Program-made: the position numbers and the translations under genes
Shown here: positions 42,437 to 50,498 of the stretch, piece after piece
How positions within the stretch are numbered: position 1 is the first letter of the stretch
How the letters are laid out: each line of letters opens with the position of its first letter
Notes under the pieces: model-generated
Database searches by the model: none
What the model was told of the DNA's origin: nothing
Seen by the model: the letters and a program-made list of their open reading frames with translations, nothing else
NCBI RefSeq assembly: GCF_027498035.1
Contig: NZ_CP114978.1
Span: 2,294,001-2,358,000 of the forward strand
DNA: 64,000 nt
Source of the DNA: Pseudoxanthomonas sp.
Lineage (GTDB): Bacteria > Pseudomonadota > Gammaproteobacteria > Xanthomonadales > Xanthomonadaceae
Reading direction: 5' to 3'

Positions 42437-44998
42437 TCACCACTGCCCGGAGAGCGTGACGCTGGCAAAGCGTCCGACCGCCGAGTAGTTCGTTGCGTCA
42501 TACGGCACATAAGTCGCCACCGGCGGCGTGTACAGCGGCGGCGCCCGGTTGAACAAGTTCTGCACCGACAGCCCCAGCGACAGACGTGACAGACCGCCGA
42601 ACGCCGCACCAAAGTCGTAGCCCAACGTGCCATCGACCGTGGTGAACGAAGCCATTTCCTGCGTGGACGCCGCAGCACGATAAGTCACCCCGCTGGTGTA
42701 ATTGGCAAAGCCCGATGCACTGAACCCGCCGGCGGTCCACACCGCCCCCATACGACCGTTGAATCGCGCCGGGTTGGAAAGGGTGCCGGCCAGATCGAAC
42801 TCCGGCTGCCCCGCACTGTTCTGCTGCACGCTGTCCAGCCAGCTGGCGGCACCACGCAGCGTCAGCCGGCCATTGCCCAGGTCGAACCGATAGGCGCCTG
42901 ACAGATCCGCGCCGTGGATCCGCTGCCGCGCTGCGTTGACATACTGGTCGCGGATGATCGCGACCACATTGGCGGGGTCATAGGCGGCATTGGCATAGTT
43001 GTAGAAGGCACTGTTGTAGTTACCCAGCAAAGCACCGATCTGCCCGGCCGTTGGCTGCAGGTCCACAAATTCCGCATAGATCGGGTTGCTCAACGCCTGC
43101 ATGTAGTTGACCGGCTCCACCACCCGACCGGTGTAATCCACATCAAACCAGGTCAGCTCCGCCTCCAGCCCCGGCAGGACCTCTGGATGGAAGGCCACCG
43201 ATGCTGTCCACGTCCGCGCACGCTCGGCCCGCAAGTCCGCATTGCCGCCATAAGACATCAGCACCGTCGCATCAGCCGGCCCCCCTGCCCCGCCCACAGC
43301 AGGCGCACTCCACAGATAGACGATCTTGTTGGAATAGCGCTGCAGCAGCGTGGGCGCCTTGAACGACCTGCCCCACGAGGCCTTGAGCGTGACATCGGCG
43401 GTGGGGTCATATAGCAAGCCCAGCTTGGGCGTGGTGACCTGACCAAAGCTGTCGTAGTCCTCGGTCCGCACTGCCGCACTGAACTCCAGCCTGCGTATAC
43501 CGGTCACGCCCATCGAAGGCGACACCACCGGCAGCCCCAACTCGGCATAGGCAAACCGGGCCCGCTCATCACCGCCATAGCGCAATCCGGTGACCTGCGA
43601 AGCCACCTGCAGTTCATCCCGGCGGGCACCTGCCCCTACCGCCAACCGCGCGTCGCCTGCCGGTAGCGTGAACAATGGCCCCTCCGCGCCAAGCTCATAG
43701 GATCGGCTCTCATTGCAGTAGCAGGTGCGCGTGACAAGTGGGCTGCCTGCGGCCGACAGCAGGTAGCGACGGTCCATGTGCTCGTTCCTGCCCCACGCCC
43801 CCCCAAACGTTAGCGACCAGTCGGCGGGCAGAAAGACCTGAAGACTGGGCGAAGCTACTGTGATTTCCGTGCGCGGCGCATACCAGTACGAAGCACCCGG
43901 CACCGTGGCATAGCGGTCCATGTCACGCACCGTCCGGAACGCATCGATCCGCAGTTCGGCGACCTCCCCCAGCGATTGGTGCGCAGTCAGCAGGCCGCTG
44001 CGCGTGTCGCTAGCCCCATAGATGCTGTAGGGCGTCATCAGGTGCCGTGTGTAGTGGCGCTGCTGCGTGTCGATGGCATCGACATCGGCCCAGCGGAGAC
44101 TTGCCATCAATCCACCACTGGCCCAAGTGGTGCCCGCGGTGGCCGTGTAGTCGCGCGTGGCCAACCCGCCACCGGATGAATCCCCATAACGTGCCGAGAA
44201 CGCCACACCATCGAAATCACGCTTGAGGATGACATTGGCTACGCCACCCACCGCATCGGAGCCATACAACGCAGATGCACCATCTGGAATGATCTCCAGG
44301 CGTTCCACCGCCTCCACCGGGATAGCACTGATGTCCACCGCCTGTGAGAAGCCGTCATAGGCCATGCGCCGGCCGTTGAGCAGGGTGAGCGAGGCATCGG
44401 CACCTAGCCCGCGCAGGTTCAACGCAGAGCCCCCGGTCATGTCTTGATTGCCCACCCCGGACACCGCCCCGATGACGCCCGGGTTCTGCCCGCCGGAGAA
44501 GTTCTGCGGGACGCTGCGGATCACCTCACCCAGATCGGTAAAGCCTTCTTTCTTGATCCGCTCGCTACCGATGGTGATCACCGGCGAAGGCACGCTGCCG
44601 CCCTTGATGCGGGTACCGGTGACCTGGACTGTGTCGAGCTGGGTGGGATCTCCGTCTGCCCTGCCCTCCTCCGCCGGCGGATCAGCAACCCTCGCGTCTT
44701 GCACCTGCGTTTCCTGCGCAGTGGCGCTGTAGAGCGGCAGCAGCGAAGCCAACGCGGCTGCAAGGGTGCTGCGCGCCAATGCACGCCTGAAACAGTGCCG
44801 CGGGATCTGCCATGTCCCGAACGCATCTTCCCTGCCTGCTTTCGGCCGAACTTCGCTTCTGCCACCGCCTCGCGGCATGAATGCCCCGCCGCGCACAGCA
44901 GATTCCAACGCGTAGGCGTGGTCCATCCCCCGGGCCGGATTGGCCACTACAACCCCCTTGTCTTTCCACATGCAATGTCTCCGGTTGGTGGTCGGCAC
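42437..44998 (-). CDS. TonB-dependent receptor of the lasso locus
   Basis: 853 residues from the first ATG; inner ATGs at 44926 or 44878 are equally possible because the signal peptide lies at RSTLAAALASLLPLYSATAQ. A TonB box-like DTVQVTGTR, a plug (VPQNFSGG, NLRGLGADASLTLLNGRR, YGSDAVGGVANVILK) and a 22-strand barrel follow. There is no N-terminal sigma-signalling extension and no FecI/FecR gene nearby. With the isopeptidase it likely imports lasso peptide for cleavage, as proposed for astexin-type loci. Confidence 0.9.
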   Translation of the reverse strand: MPTTNRRHCMWKDKGVVVANPARGMDHAYALESAVRGGAFMPRGGGRSEVRPKAGREDAFGTWQIPRHCFRRALARSTLAAALASLLPLYSATAQETQVQDARVADPPAEEGRADGDPTQLDTVQVTGTRIKGGSVPSPVITIGSERIKKEGFTDLGEVIRSVPQNFSGGQNPGVIGAVSGVGNQDMTGGSALNLRGLGADASLTLLNGRRMAYDGFSQAVDISAIPVEAVERLEIIPDGASALYGSDAVGGVANVILKRDFDGVAFSARYGDSSGGGLATRDYTATAGTTWASGGLMASLRWADVDAIDTQQRHYTRHLMTPYSIYGASDTRSGLLTAHQSLGEVAELRIDAFRTVRDMDRYATVPGASYWYAPRTEITVASPSLQVFLPADWSLTFGGAWGRNEHMDRRYLLSAAGSPLVTRTCYCNESRSYELGAEGPLFTLPAGDARLAVGAGARRDELQVASQVTGLRYGGDERARFAYAELGLPVVSPSMGVTGIRRLEFSAAVRTEDYDSFGQVTTPKLGLLYDPTADVTLKASWGRSFKAPTLLQRYSNKIVYLWSAPAVGGAGGPADATVLMSYGGNADLRAERARTWTASVAFHPEVLPGLEAELTWFDVDYTGRVVEPVNYMQALSNPIYAEFVDLQPTAGQIGALLGNYNSAFYNYANAAYDPANVVAIIRDQYVNAARQRIHGADLSGAYRFDLGNGRLTLRGAASWLDSVQQNSAGQPEFDLAGTLSNPARFNGRMGAVWTAGGFSASGFANYTSGVTYRAAASTQEMASFTTVDGTLGYDFGAAFGGLSRLSLGLSVQNLFNRAPPLYTPPVATYVPYDATNYSAVGRFASVTLSGQW

Positions 44999-45118
44999 CC
45001 TTGAAGCAGCCTGTAAAAGCTCGCGCCGCCAGCTTTGGGTGCAGCGATTTGCCTCCTACCCAACGTCGCTTCCGGCTCACTTTCTCCTGCTCGGAATCGG
45101 CGAAAAAAGGCATATAGC

Positions 45119-45157
45119 TACGTTAAACGTAACTATATGGACACTACGTTAAACGTA
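45119..45157. promoter_or_regulatory. Paired palindromic operators TACGTTAAACGTA
   Basis: Two exact copies of the 13-base palindrome TACGTTAAACGTA lie 26 bases apart (45119-45131, 45145-45157), in the gap between the TonB receptor and the first XRE gene. They are centred for control of both directions. The same core recurs before the second XRE gene. Confidence 0.8.
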
Positions 45158-45218
45158 GTATTCGAGTCAAGGGCCTGCCCGGATGCTTCCGCATAGTCGG
45201 ATTTCTGGGTATGCGAAC

Positions 45219-45551
45219 ATGACTGATAAGCAGCAGGCTGCTATTTACGGACGTCGCCTACGCGAGGCGCGAGAGAGTAGAGGCGTCTCATTGGAAGGCT
45301 TGGGAGTCGCGGTCGGCCTCGAGGTGTCTGGCGCCAGCGGCCGTCTCAGCCGTTACGAAAACGGCATCCACCAACCCAAGTTGGGTCTGCAAAGATTGCT
45401 GGCACGCGCCCTGGAGCAGCCGCTGGCCTACTTCTATGCTGAAGATGATGAACTCGCTCAGCTGATCTCGGACTTCGGGCGCAGAGACGAGCCCGGCCTA
45501 AGGCCGATCGAGATCAAGAAAAAGAAGAAGAAAACGAAGCGAAGCTCGTAG
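45219..45551 (+). CDS. XRE-family regulator 1
   Basis: 110 residues from MTDKQQAAIYGRRLREARES. The HTH is RGVSLEGLGVAVGLEVSGAS followed by RLSRYENGIHQP. A family-specific end, PLAYFYAEDDELAQLISDFG, is shared almost word for word with the next gene, and a Lys-rich tail ends the protein. It is divergent from the TonB receptor with two palindromes between them, so autoregulation and control of the receptor operon are likely. Confidence 0.88.
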   Translation: MTDKQQAAIYGRRLREARESRGVSLEGLGVAVGLEVSGASGRLSRYENGIHQPKLGLQRLLARALEQPLAYFYAEDDELAQLISDFGRRDEPGLRPIEIKKKKKKTKRSS

Positions 45552-45620
45552 ACGTCGCCGCGAGCGAACTTCGCTGCCATAGCCCCATACGTCGCGCGAC
45601 GCCAATTGGACCAACCCGAT

Positions 45621-45637
45621 ACTACGTTTATCGTAGT
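45621..45637. promoter_or_regulatory. Palindromic operator before XRE 2
   Basis: ACTACGTTTATCGTAGT is a near-perfect palindrome with the same ends as the two upstream sites (TACGTT-A-ACGTA versus TACGTTTATCGTA). It lies about 60 bases before the second XRE start. Confidence 0.75.
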
Positions 45638-45698
45638 ATCGCTAGCGCAGTTGCATCCGGAAGCTTCCTAGGCATGGAAGTCCGAAATACATGCAACC

Positions 45699-45983
45699 GT
45701 GGTCGATAAAAGGTCGCTTCCCGCCTACAGCCGCCGGCTCCGTGAGGCGCGGGAAGCTCGTGGAATCTCTCAAAAGACATTGGGAATCCAAGCTGGGATA
45801 GACGAGTTTGTTGCGAGTACGCGCGTCAATCGTTACGAAGCAGGCGTACACCAACCCGACCTGCAGACGCTGCAACGGATCGCCGAGGTTCTCGAACTGC
45901 CGGTAGCCTATTTCTATGCCGAGGATGACGAGCTGGCGCAGCTGATCAAAGACTTCAAGCGTCCGGGTAAACACAAACGCTGA
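45699..45983 (+). CDS. XRE-family regulator 2
   Basis: 94 residues from a GTG start (VDKRSLPAYSRRLREAREAR). HTH: RGISQKTLGIQAGIDEFVAS, NRYEAGVHQPDLQTLQRIAE. The end, LPVAYFYAEDDELAQLIKDF, mirrors regulator 1, so the two arose by duplication. Upstream lies a matching palindrome. It may compete for the same sites with a different signal. Confidence 0.85.
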   Translation: MVDKRSLPAYSRRLREAREARGISQKTLGIQAGIDEFVASTRVNRYEAGVHQPDLQTLQRIAEVLELPVAYFYAEDDELAQLIKDFKRPGKHKR

Positions 45984-46019
45984 CACCCCTCGCGCGCGCT
46001 CAGTTCCGGGGACCAATAG

Positions 46020-46208
46020 CTAGGAAGCTCCATTCGCCACCTGTGCAAAGCCCAAGGACCGAGTCAGAAGCAACTAGCCGATGTCGCGGAGCTCCATCGG
46101 ATGTGCGTCTCGCAACTCGAGCGCTGCACCACCAACATCTCCATCGATGATCCTAAGCGGCTAGCTGCGGTCTTGGGCGTGGGTGTCATGGATCTGTTGG
46201 AACCCTGA
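46020..46208 (+). pseudogene. XRE-type regulator remnant
   Basis: An open stretch without a usual start codon encodes IRHLCKAQGPSQKQLADVAE, then LHRMCVSQLERCTTNISIDDPKRLAAVLGVGVMDLLEP and a stop. This is a full HTH_3 pattern, different from the two XRE genes before it. A stop codon precedes it in frame, so it is a 5'-truncated gene. Confidence 0.7.
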
Positions 46209-46210
46209 CC

Positions 46211-46240
46211 AAAAAAGCCCTCCTTTTTTACGGGAGGGCT
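46211..46240 (-). terminator. Terminator of the Hachiman/DUF3223 unit
   Basis: Read leftward, AGCCCTCC pairs with GGAGGGCT across a short A-rich loop and is followed by TTTTTT. It lies about 180 bases beyond the DUF3223 stop, the last gene of the leftward unit. Confidence 0.8.
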
Positions 46241-46416
46241 GTCGCTCCGGCGCTTGATAGCGGGGTTTCCCTTCCGCCGCCCCCCTTCAGAGTTCCACCT
46301 GACCTGCTAGCAGGCCGATTGGAATTGATCTCGTCTGATTACGCTTCCTGCGGGTGTGATGGCTTGGGCGACGGATCCATCTTGCCGCCCCCCCCCGGTC
46401 ACTCATAGTCCGACCG

Positions 46417-46716
46417 TCACCATCGACCCGTTAGACAGCGCCGATAACTAAAGTGGACTTCGCTCCCATCCAACCTAACAATCCAGAAGCAACGCCAACC
46501 GTAACCATCACGGTCCACCTTGAAGTAGTCAATGCCGCAGCCGATCTTCTCTTCGTAGCCCACGTGACGCGTTAAGAGATCTCTTAGATAAGGCTCATCG
46601 CTTGCATTGACAACTTCTCCGATTCCGTATCTCCCCAACATCACCTTGAAGAAATCTATTGCGTCCAATTGACGTCGAAACTCCACTCCGTTTATTAACG
46701 TCGTCTTCGCTGGCAT
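46417..46716 (-). CDS. DUF3223 domain protein
   Basis: 99 residues. The pattern LINGVEFRRQLDAIDFFKVM, GIGCGIDYFKVDRDGYG and RCFWIVRLDGSEVHFSYRRC matches the DUF3223 family, whose function is unknown and which occurs alone or fused to RNA polymerase-related proteins. It follows hamB by 18 bases on the same strand and may be an accessory of the defence unit or a passenger. Codon use is less GC-rich than the left half of the window. Confidence 0.75.
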   Translation of the reverse strand: MPAKTTLINGVEFRRQLDAIDFFKVMLGRYGIGEVVNASDEPYLRDLLTRHVGYEEKIGCGIDYFKVDRDGYGWRCFWIVRLDGSEVHFSYRRCLTGRW

Positions 46717-46734
46717 GTTCGCACTTCCCTGAAG

Positions 46735-49017
46735 TTATCTGTACCACTCCACCATCTCTCTGATGTCGGCATCAGCGCGGTCAACCGTCGGTTTGAACTC
46801 GATTTCTGTCTCAGAAATCCTAAGGATATAAGGTCGAAGGCGCTCAAGATGCTCTGGCAGAAATCCGTAGCGCATTAGAAGCACATGCATCACATCATTC
46901 GTTCCAAATCTCATCAACTCGACAAAACTGATCGCACGTTCGTCTCCCGTCGCTCGGTGATAGATTCGCGCCGCGGCGGCGAAAGTATCGGAGAGACAGA
47001 ACGCAATGACTTGATCTAGGTAGTCATAGGTGTCGAACACCACCACGTCATAGCTGACCGACTGCCTCTTTGTTAGTAGAGGGAAAAGTGAAAATCTGGA
47101 CGTTAGGTTTGAATCAGGAAGTGCGGACGCCCTTTGAGAGAATCCGGCAAAAATCTCGCTCCGATTGTCTCGTTGGGAAATTTTGCTAAATCGCATTCCG
47201 ACTATCTCGCGAAATGTCCGCCCAGCAAATGTTTGGACCATCACAAACATTGCCTCCTCGAATATTGATACCTCACCTTCGTTCAGCTTCCGCCCCAGAT
47301 AGGCTTCATATATGAGTTCGAATGCGGCTTTCAACCTATACCTATCCTGAGCCGCCTCCCTTCCCCGGATATTACCAATTTCACCCGAGCCATTCGCGTA
47401 AAGCAGGTCAAGGACCACGACCATCGCGGCCTGTACCTCCGAGCTCTCCAGTCGCTGCAACCTAATTTTTGGCATGTGCAGTTCGTCGTCGAACTGCTCG
47501 TTCCGTATAGCTTCGATTAGCTCGAAATCGTCTTCGTTAACTTCATCTTCCCCAGCATCCAGGACCGATGTTTCACTGAGCGAAAATTCTTCAGAAATTT
47601 TCTGACTTACCACCCGCGCATCTTTCGTAAAGACATAGCCATAATCAAAGACATTCGCTCCAGATAAACGGCCGGCCCTTCCGATGAGATTTTTGAAAGC
47701 GAGGGAGCGATTAGAAGAGTCTCCGGAGTTCAATCGCAGGCTATTGAGCCACACAACATCAAACGGCATATTGATGCCCTGTGCCAGGGTACTGGTAGCA
47801 AAACAGACACGCGCGAAGTGGCCGCGAATAAAGTCTTCAATGAGAAACCTGACCTCTAGGGGCACTGATCCGTGGTGGATCACGACCCCTTTCTTTAGGA
47901 GCCGGACCATCTCCGACTTGTGTGTCGCTTGGTTAGTCCCCAGAAGCGTCTCGATCTTCTCGATTATTCGTACAGCCGTCGGATCCCTCACCTCCGGCAG
48001 ACTTTTGATGTACTCGCTAAAGTCTTGCGAAAATTTACCACTGTATAAAGAGCCTTTCGTCACGTAAACAAGGACCGACTTCCCGCGCTGTAATGCGAAA
48101 TTGGCAAACCCCCCCGGGAATTCCACGCAATTCGTTAACAAATGGCCACCCGCCTCAAACGGGGAGAAGTAGTAATCCTTCAAATTGTCGTGACGAAATA
48201 CGAAGACTTTGCCTACGGCGCCTTGTGTGTAGCTCCGCGCATAGGCAGATTCATCTGGAATCCTATGCTTCTTAAATTGGGCCTCGGGGTTCTCGACGAA
48301 TGGGTGAGCGAAGATCAGCTTGGCGCGTGGAAATCTAGTCCTCACACGGCGTACAAGGACGTCAAAGACGATTCCACGTCCATCCTCATCAGATACTTGA
48401 GCTTCATCGAAAAAGAAAACTCGAACATCAAGGTCTTCCGCCCTGTCAAATATCTCTCGCGCGCGCTCAGGCGTAAGCACAAATATTCGCCTTAGCTTCC
48501 TGGCAGTAAACACCTTATCCACGAAGGGCATTATCATAACGCCCTTTTCTGCACGGAAGTGTCGCCGTAGTTCCCCAACGTATTCAGCAATGAGCGCTCG
48601 CGAAGGAACCACTATGACGGCGTCACCTTCGGATGAAGAGATGAAATCTCTGATAGAGTACGACTTACCAGCACTAGTCGGTGCAGAGATCGAAACGTAT
48701 CTATTTTCCTCGATGGCGTTCCGGACGCTGGCTTGGACAGGGGTTAGAACAACGCCTTCTTTCGTTCTATTGGCCTCACTCATCTTACGCATAAGGAATG
48801 AATACAAATTCGACTCTTCGCTGAGCTTATAGAACAAGCCCATTGAAGCGACGATGTGCTCCTCTATTTGAGCAAAGTCGCTCGCGTGCATTTCTTTATA
48901 AAGACTGATTCTTTCCAATATCTCCTGCGAACTGGGGCCGCCTTTGTGGATCTCCCGTAACAAGTTGTGAAGCGTCTCCGAAACACGGGAATCCGCAGCG
49001 ACCTCACTAGGCTTCAT
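46735..49017 (-). CDS. hamB: Hachiman HamB-type superfamily 2 helicase
   Basis: 760 residues. Walker A is SAPTSAGKSYS (113-119). The DEAQ box is VFFFDEAQVSD (about 204). The second RecA domain has VIHHGSVPLEVRFLIEDFI, FATSTLAQGINMP and motif VI LIGRAGRLSG. A long C-terminal region follows. It is a Ski2-like DExH helicase, as in the Hachiman anti-phage system, where HamB translocates on DNA and releases HamA. Its start overlaps the hamA stop by 11 bases. GC is visibly lower than flanking genes, a sign of transfer. Confidence 0.85.
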   Translation of the reverse strand: MKPSEVAADSRVSETLHNLLREIHKGGPSSQEILERISLYKEMHASDFAQIEEHIVASMGLFYKLSEESNLYSFLMRKMSEANRTKEGVVLTPVQASVRNAIEENRYVSISAPTSAGKSYSIRDFISSSEGDAVIVVPSRALIAEYVGELRRHFRAEKGVMIMPFVDKVFTARKLRRIFVLTPERAREIFDRAEDLDVRVFFFDEAQVSDEDGRGIVFDVLVRRVRTRFPRAKLIFAHPFVENPEAQFKKHRIPDESAYARSYTQGAVGKVFVFRHDNLKDYYFSPFEAGGHLLTNCVEFPGGFANFALQRGKSVLVYVTKGSLYSGKFSQDFSEYIKSLPEVRDPTAVRIIEKIETLLGTNQATHKSEMVRLLKKGVVIHHGSVPLEVRFLIEDFIRGHFARVCFATSTLAQGINMPFDVVWLNSLRLNSGDSSNRSLAFKNLIGRAGRLSGANVFDYGYVFTKDARVVSQKISEEFSLSETSVLDAGEDEVNEDDFELIEAIRNEQFDDELHMPKIRLQRLESSEVQAAMVVVLDLLYANGSGEIGNIRGREAAQDRYRLKAAFELIYEAYLGRKLNEGEVSIFEEAMFVMVQTFAGRTFREIVGMRFSKISQRDNRSEIFAGFSQRASALPDSNLTSRFSLFPLLTKRQSVSYDVVVFDTYDYLDQVIAFCLSDTFAAAARIYHRATGDERAISFVELMRFGTNDVMHVLLMRYGFLPEHLERLRPYILRISETEIEFKPTVDRADADIREMVEWYR

Positions 49018-49741
49018 GGGACACCCCCACTAAGTAGATATGGGAAATTTTGTGTTCACCCAATAGCTCGGTCGCCGAATCCACAGCGTTTCCAAGAATA
49101 GCCAAAGGGTTCACGCCATTCAAAGAGAAGGCAGCGATTACTCCAAAATCGTCTAGGTCGAGGTTATCTGTCGATTTTTTCGAGCAGACGTTAATCAAGT
49201 GAACCCTGTCCCTAAGATGCTTTTCTTCACTAATGAAATATTTAATCTGCCTGAGAGCTAGTCCATGAGGGCTCGATTTTGCAGAGAACTTTGCTTCGCC
49301 GAAGTTGATGAGATCCTTCTTGCAAACGGTATGAAAGTCGAAGCCCTCGTTCTGCTTAACCTGGGGCTTCCACAGCTCGGCTAGTGGGACTTGGTAATGA
49401 CCCATGACCTGCTTTAGCGCACGGCCCGCGCCCAAGGAAACCATCACCTCGCCAAAATCTGCTGCGATCGTGTGACCCGGTCCGCCAATCCCATTGAAAA
49501 TCTTGACCAATTCCTGAGCAGTTTTGGAAACGGTAGCTTGGTAGGATCTCTGAGTTCCGCCATCCAAATGGGCCATCCATGAGGTATCCATTACGGTCCG
49601 CGCCAGTTCAACTGCTACTTTTTCTACGTCCCGGATAGTGACCCTGTAGGCTGTGATTCGCTCTTCCGCCAATTCCGACACAAGGCCGTGGGTACAGCCC
49701 CACTCATCGTCATCGAAGGCGCCATCCTTGGATTCGATCAT
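49007..49741 (-). CDS. hamA: Hachiman HamA-type effector nuclease (DUF1837)
   Basis: 244 residues, preceded by AGGAGG. The DUF1837/HamA C-terminal domain carries a PD-(D/E)xK-like set: Glu in AADFGEVMVS (E98), Asp in NEGFDFHTVC (D135) and the E-x-K of NFGEAKFSAKSS (E149, K151). In Hachiman, HamA is a DNase held inactive by HamB until phage DNA is sensed. Operon order hamA then hamB and their overlap are the standard arrangement. Confidence 0.87.
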   Translation of the reverse strand: MIESKDGAFDDDEWGCTHGLVSELAEERITAYRVTIRDVEKVAVELARTVMDTSWMAHLDGGTQRSYQATVSKTAQELVKIFNGIGGPGHTIAADFGEVMVSLGAGRALKQVMGHYQVPLAELWKPQVKQNEGFDFHTVCKKDLINFGEAKFSAKSSPHGLALRQIKYFISEEKHLRDRVHLINVCSKKSTDNLDLDDFGVIAAFSLNGVNPLAILGNAVDSATELLGEHKISHIYLVGVSHEA

Positions 49742-49838
49742 TTTCGCCTCCTAAGCACGAACACTCCAGATTAGCGGCCGGCTCGAAGCTTGGGATCAGA
49801 GCAAGTTGTTAGGCCCTTACCCATAATCGCTTCCCTCA

Positions 49839-50498
49839 TCACAACCTAACCCCCAAAAAATTCAAACTCTGCGTCGTCATCGTCCCCGTTATCGGCAGTC
49901 CGTGGTCCTTCTGAAATTGCCTTAGCGCCGCCTGGGTCTCCGCACTCATCACCCCGTCGATCGCGCCAGGGTCGTAACCCCTGGAGAACAGCGCGGCCTG
50001 CACCCGCATGATCAGCATCTTCAGGTCCACGGGGTCTTTCTTCGGGCCCTGTACCGGTGCCGGGGTCGACCTGGGCAATGGGATGGCCGATGGGGATGAC
50101 TCCTGCCCAGCACCGCGCGTTGTGCCGGTGGAACTGGGTGAGGTCAGCCTTGTTGGCTGCAGGGATTGCGTGCTGGGCGTGGCCGACGTTGTTGAGGGTA
50201 CGTATGTGCTCGGCGGTGTGTAGCTGGGCGCAGGGGTGTACGTTGGTGCCGGCGTATAGGAACGGTAGGAACTGCCCGACCCGGAAGAATGGGAGCTGTG
50301 CGAGCTATGGGAACGGTGCGAGCTATGCGAGCGGTGGCTGGCATAGAGGTTCAACCGCCCATCGTTGAGGGCCGAGCTAAGCACGGTGGAATATTTTCCA
50401 TCGGCCTGGACCAGGTCATGCAAGCCGGTGGCAGGCTTGGGCGGCTCAGCGCCAAGCGCGCCAAGTGCTGCGCCTGCGGCGATCAATAGGCTGGACAT
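49839..50498 (-). CDS. hxsA: His-Xaa-Ser repeat protein HxsA (modified-peptide substrate)
   Basis: 219 residues from MSSLLIAAGAALGALGAEPP, with a perfect AAGGAGG site. Longer in-frame starts fall inside hxsC. A repeat block (SHRSHSSHRSHSSHSSHSSG) of His-x-Ser units follows the first 50 residues, then a TPAPTYTPAPSYTP tract, a Ser/Thr/Pro linker and a C-terminal peptidoglycan-binding domain (QAALFSRGYDPGAIDGVMSA, ETQAALRQFQKDHGLP). It is the presumed substrate of the two radical SAM enzymes. The modification is not known. The start overlaps the hxsC end by 16 bases. Confidence 0.9.
   Translation of the reverse strand: MSSLLIAAGAALGALGAEPPKPATGLHDLVQADGKYSTVLSSALNDGRLNLYASHRSHSSHRSHSSHSSHSSGSGSSYRSYTPAPTYTPAPSYTPPSTYVPSTTSATPSTQSLQPTRLTSPSSTGTTRGAGQESSPSAIPLPRSTPAPVQGPKKDPVDLKMLIMRVQAALFSRGYDPGAIDGVMSAETQAALRQFQKDHGLPITGTMTTQSLNFLGVRL

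Noticed and set aside
46388..46399. Poly-C tract as a phase-variable switch
   Set aside because: It lies between a terminator and a gene end, not in a gene or an evident promoter, so no effect can be argued.
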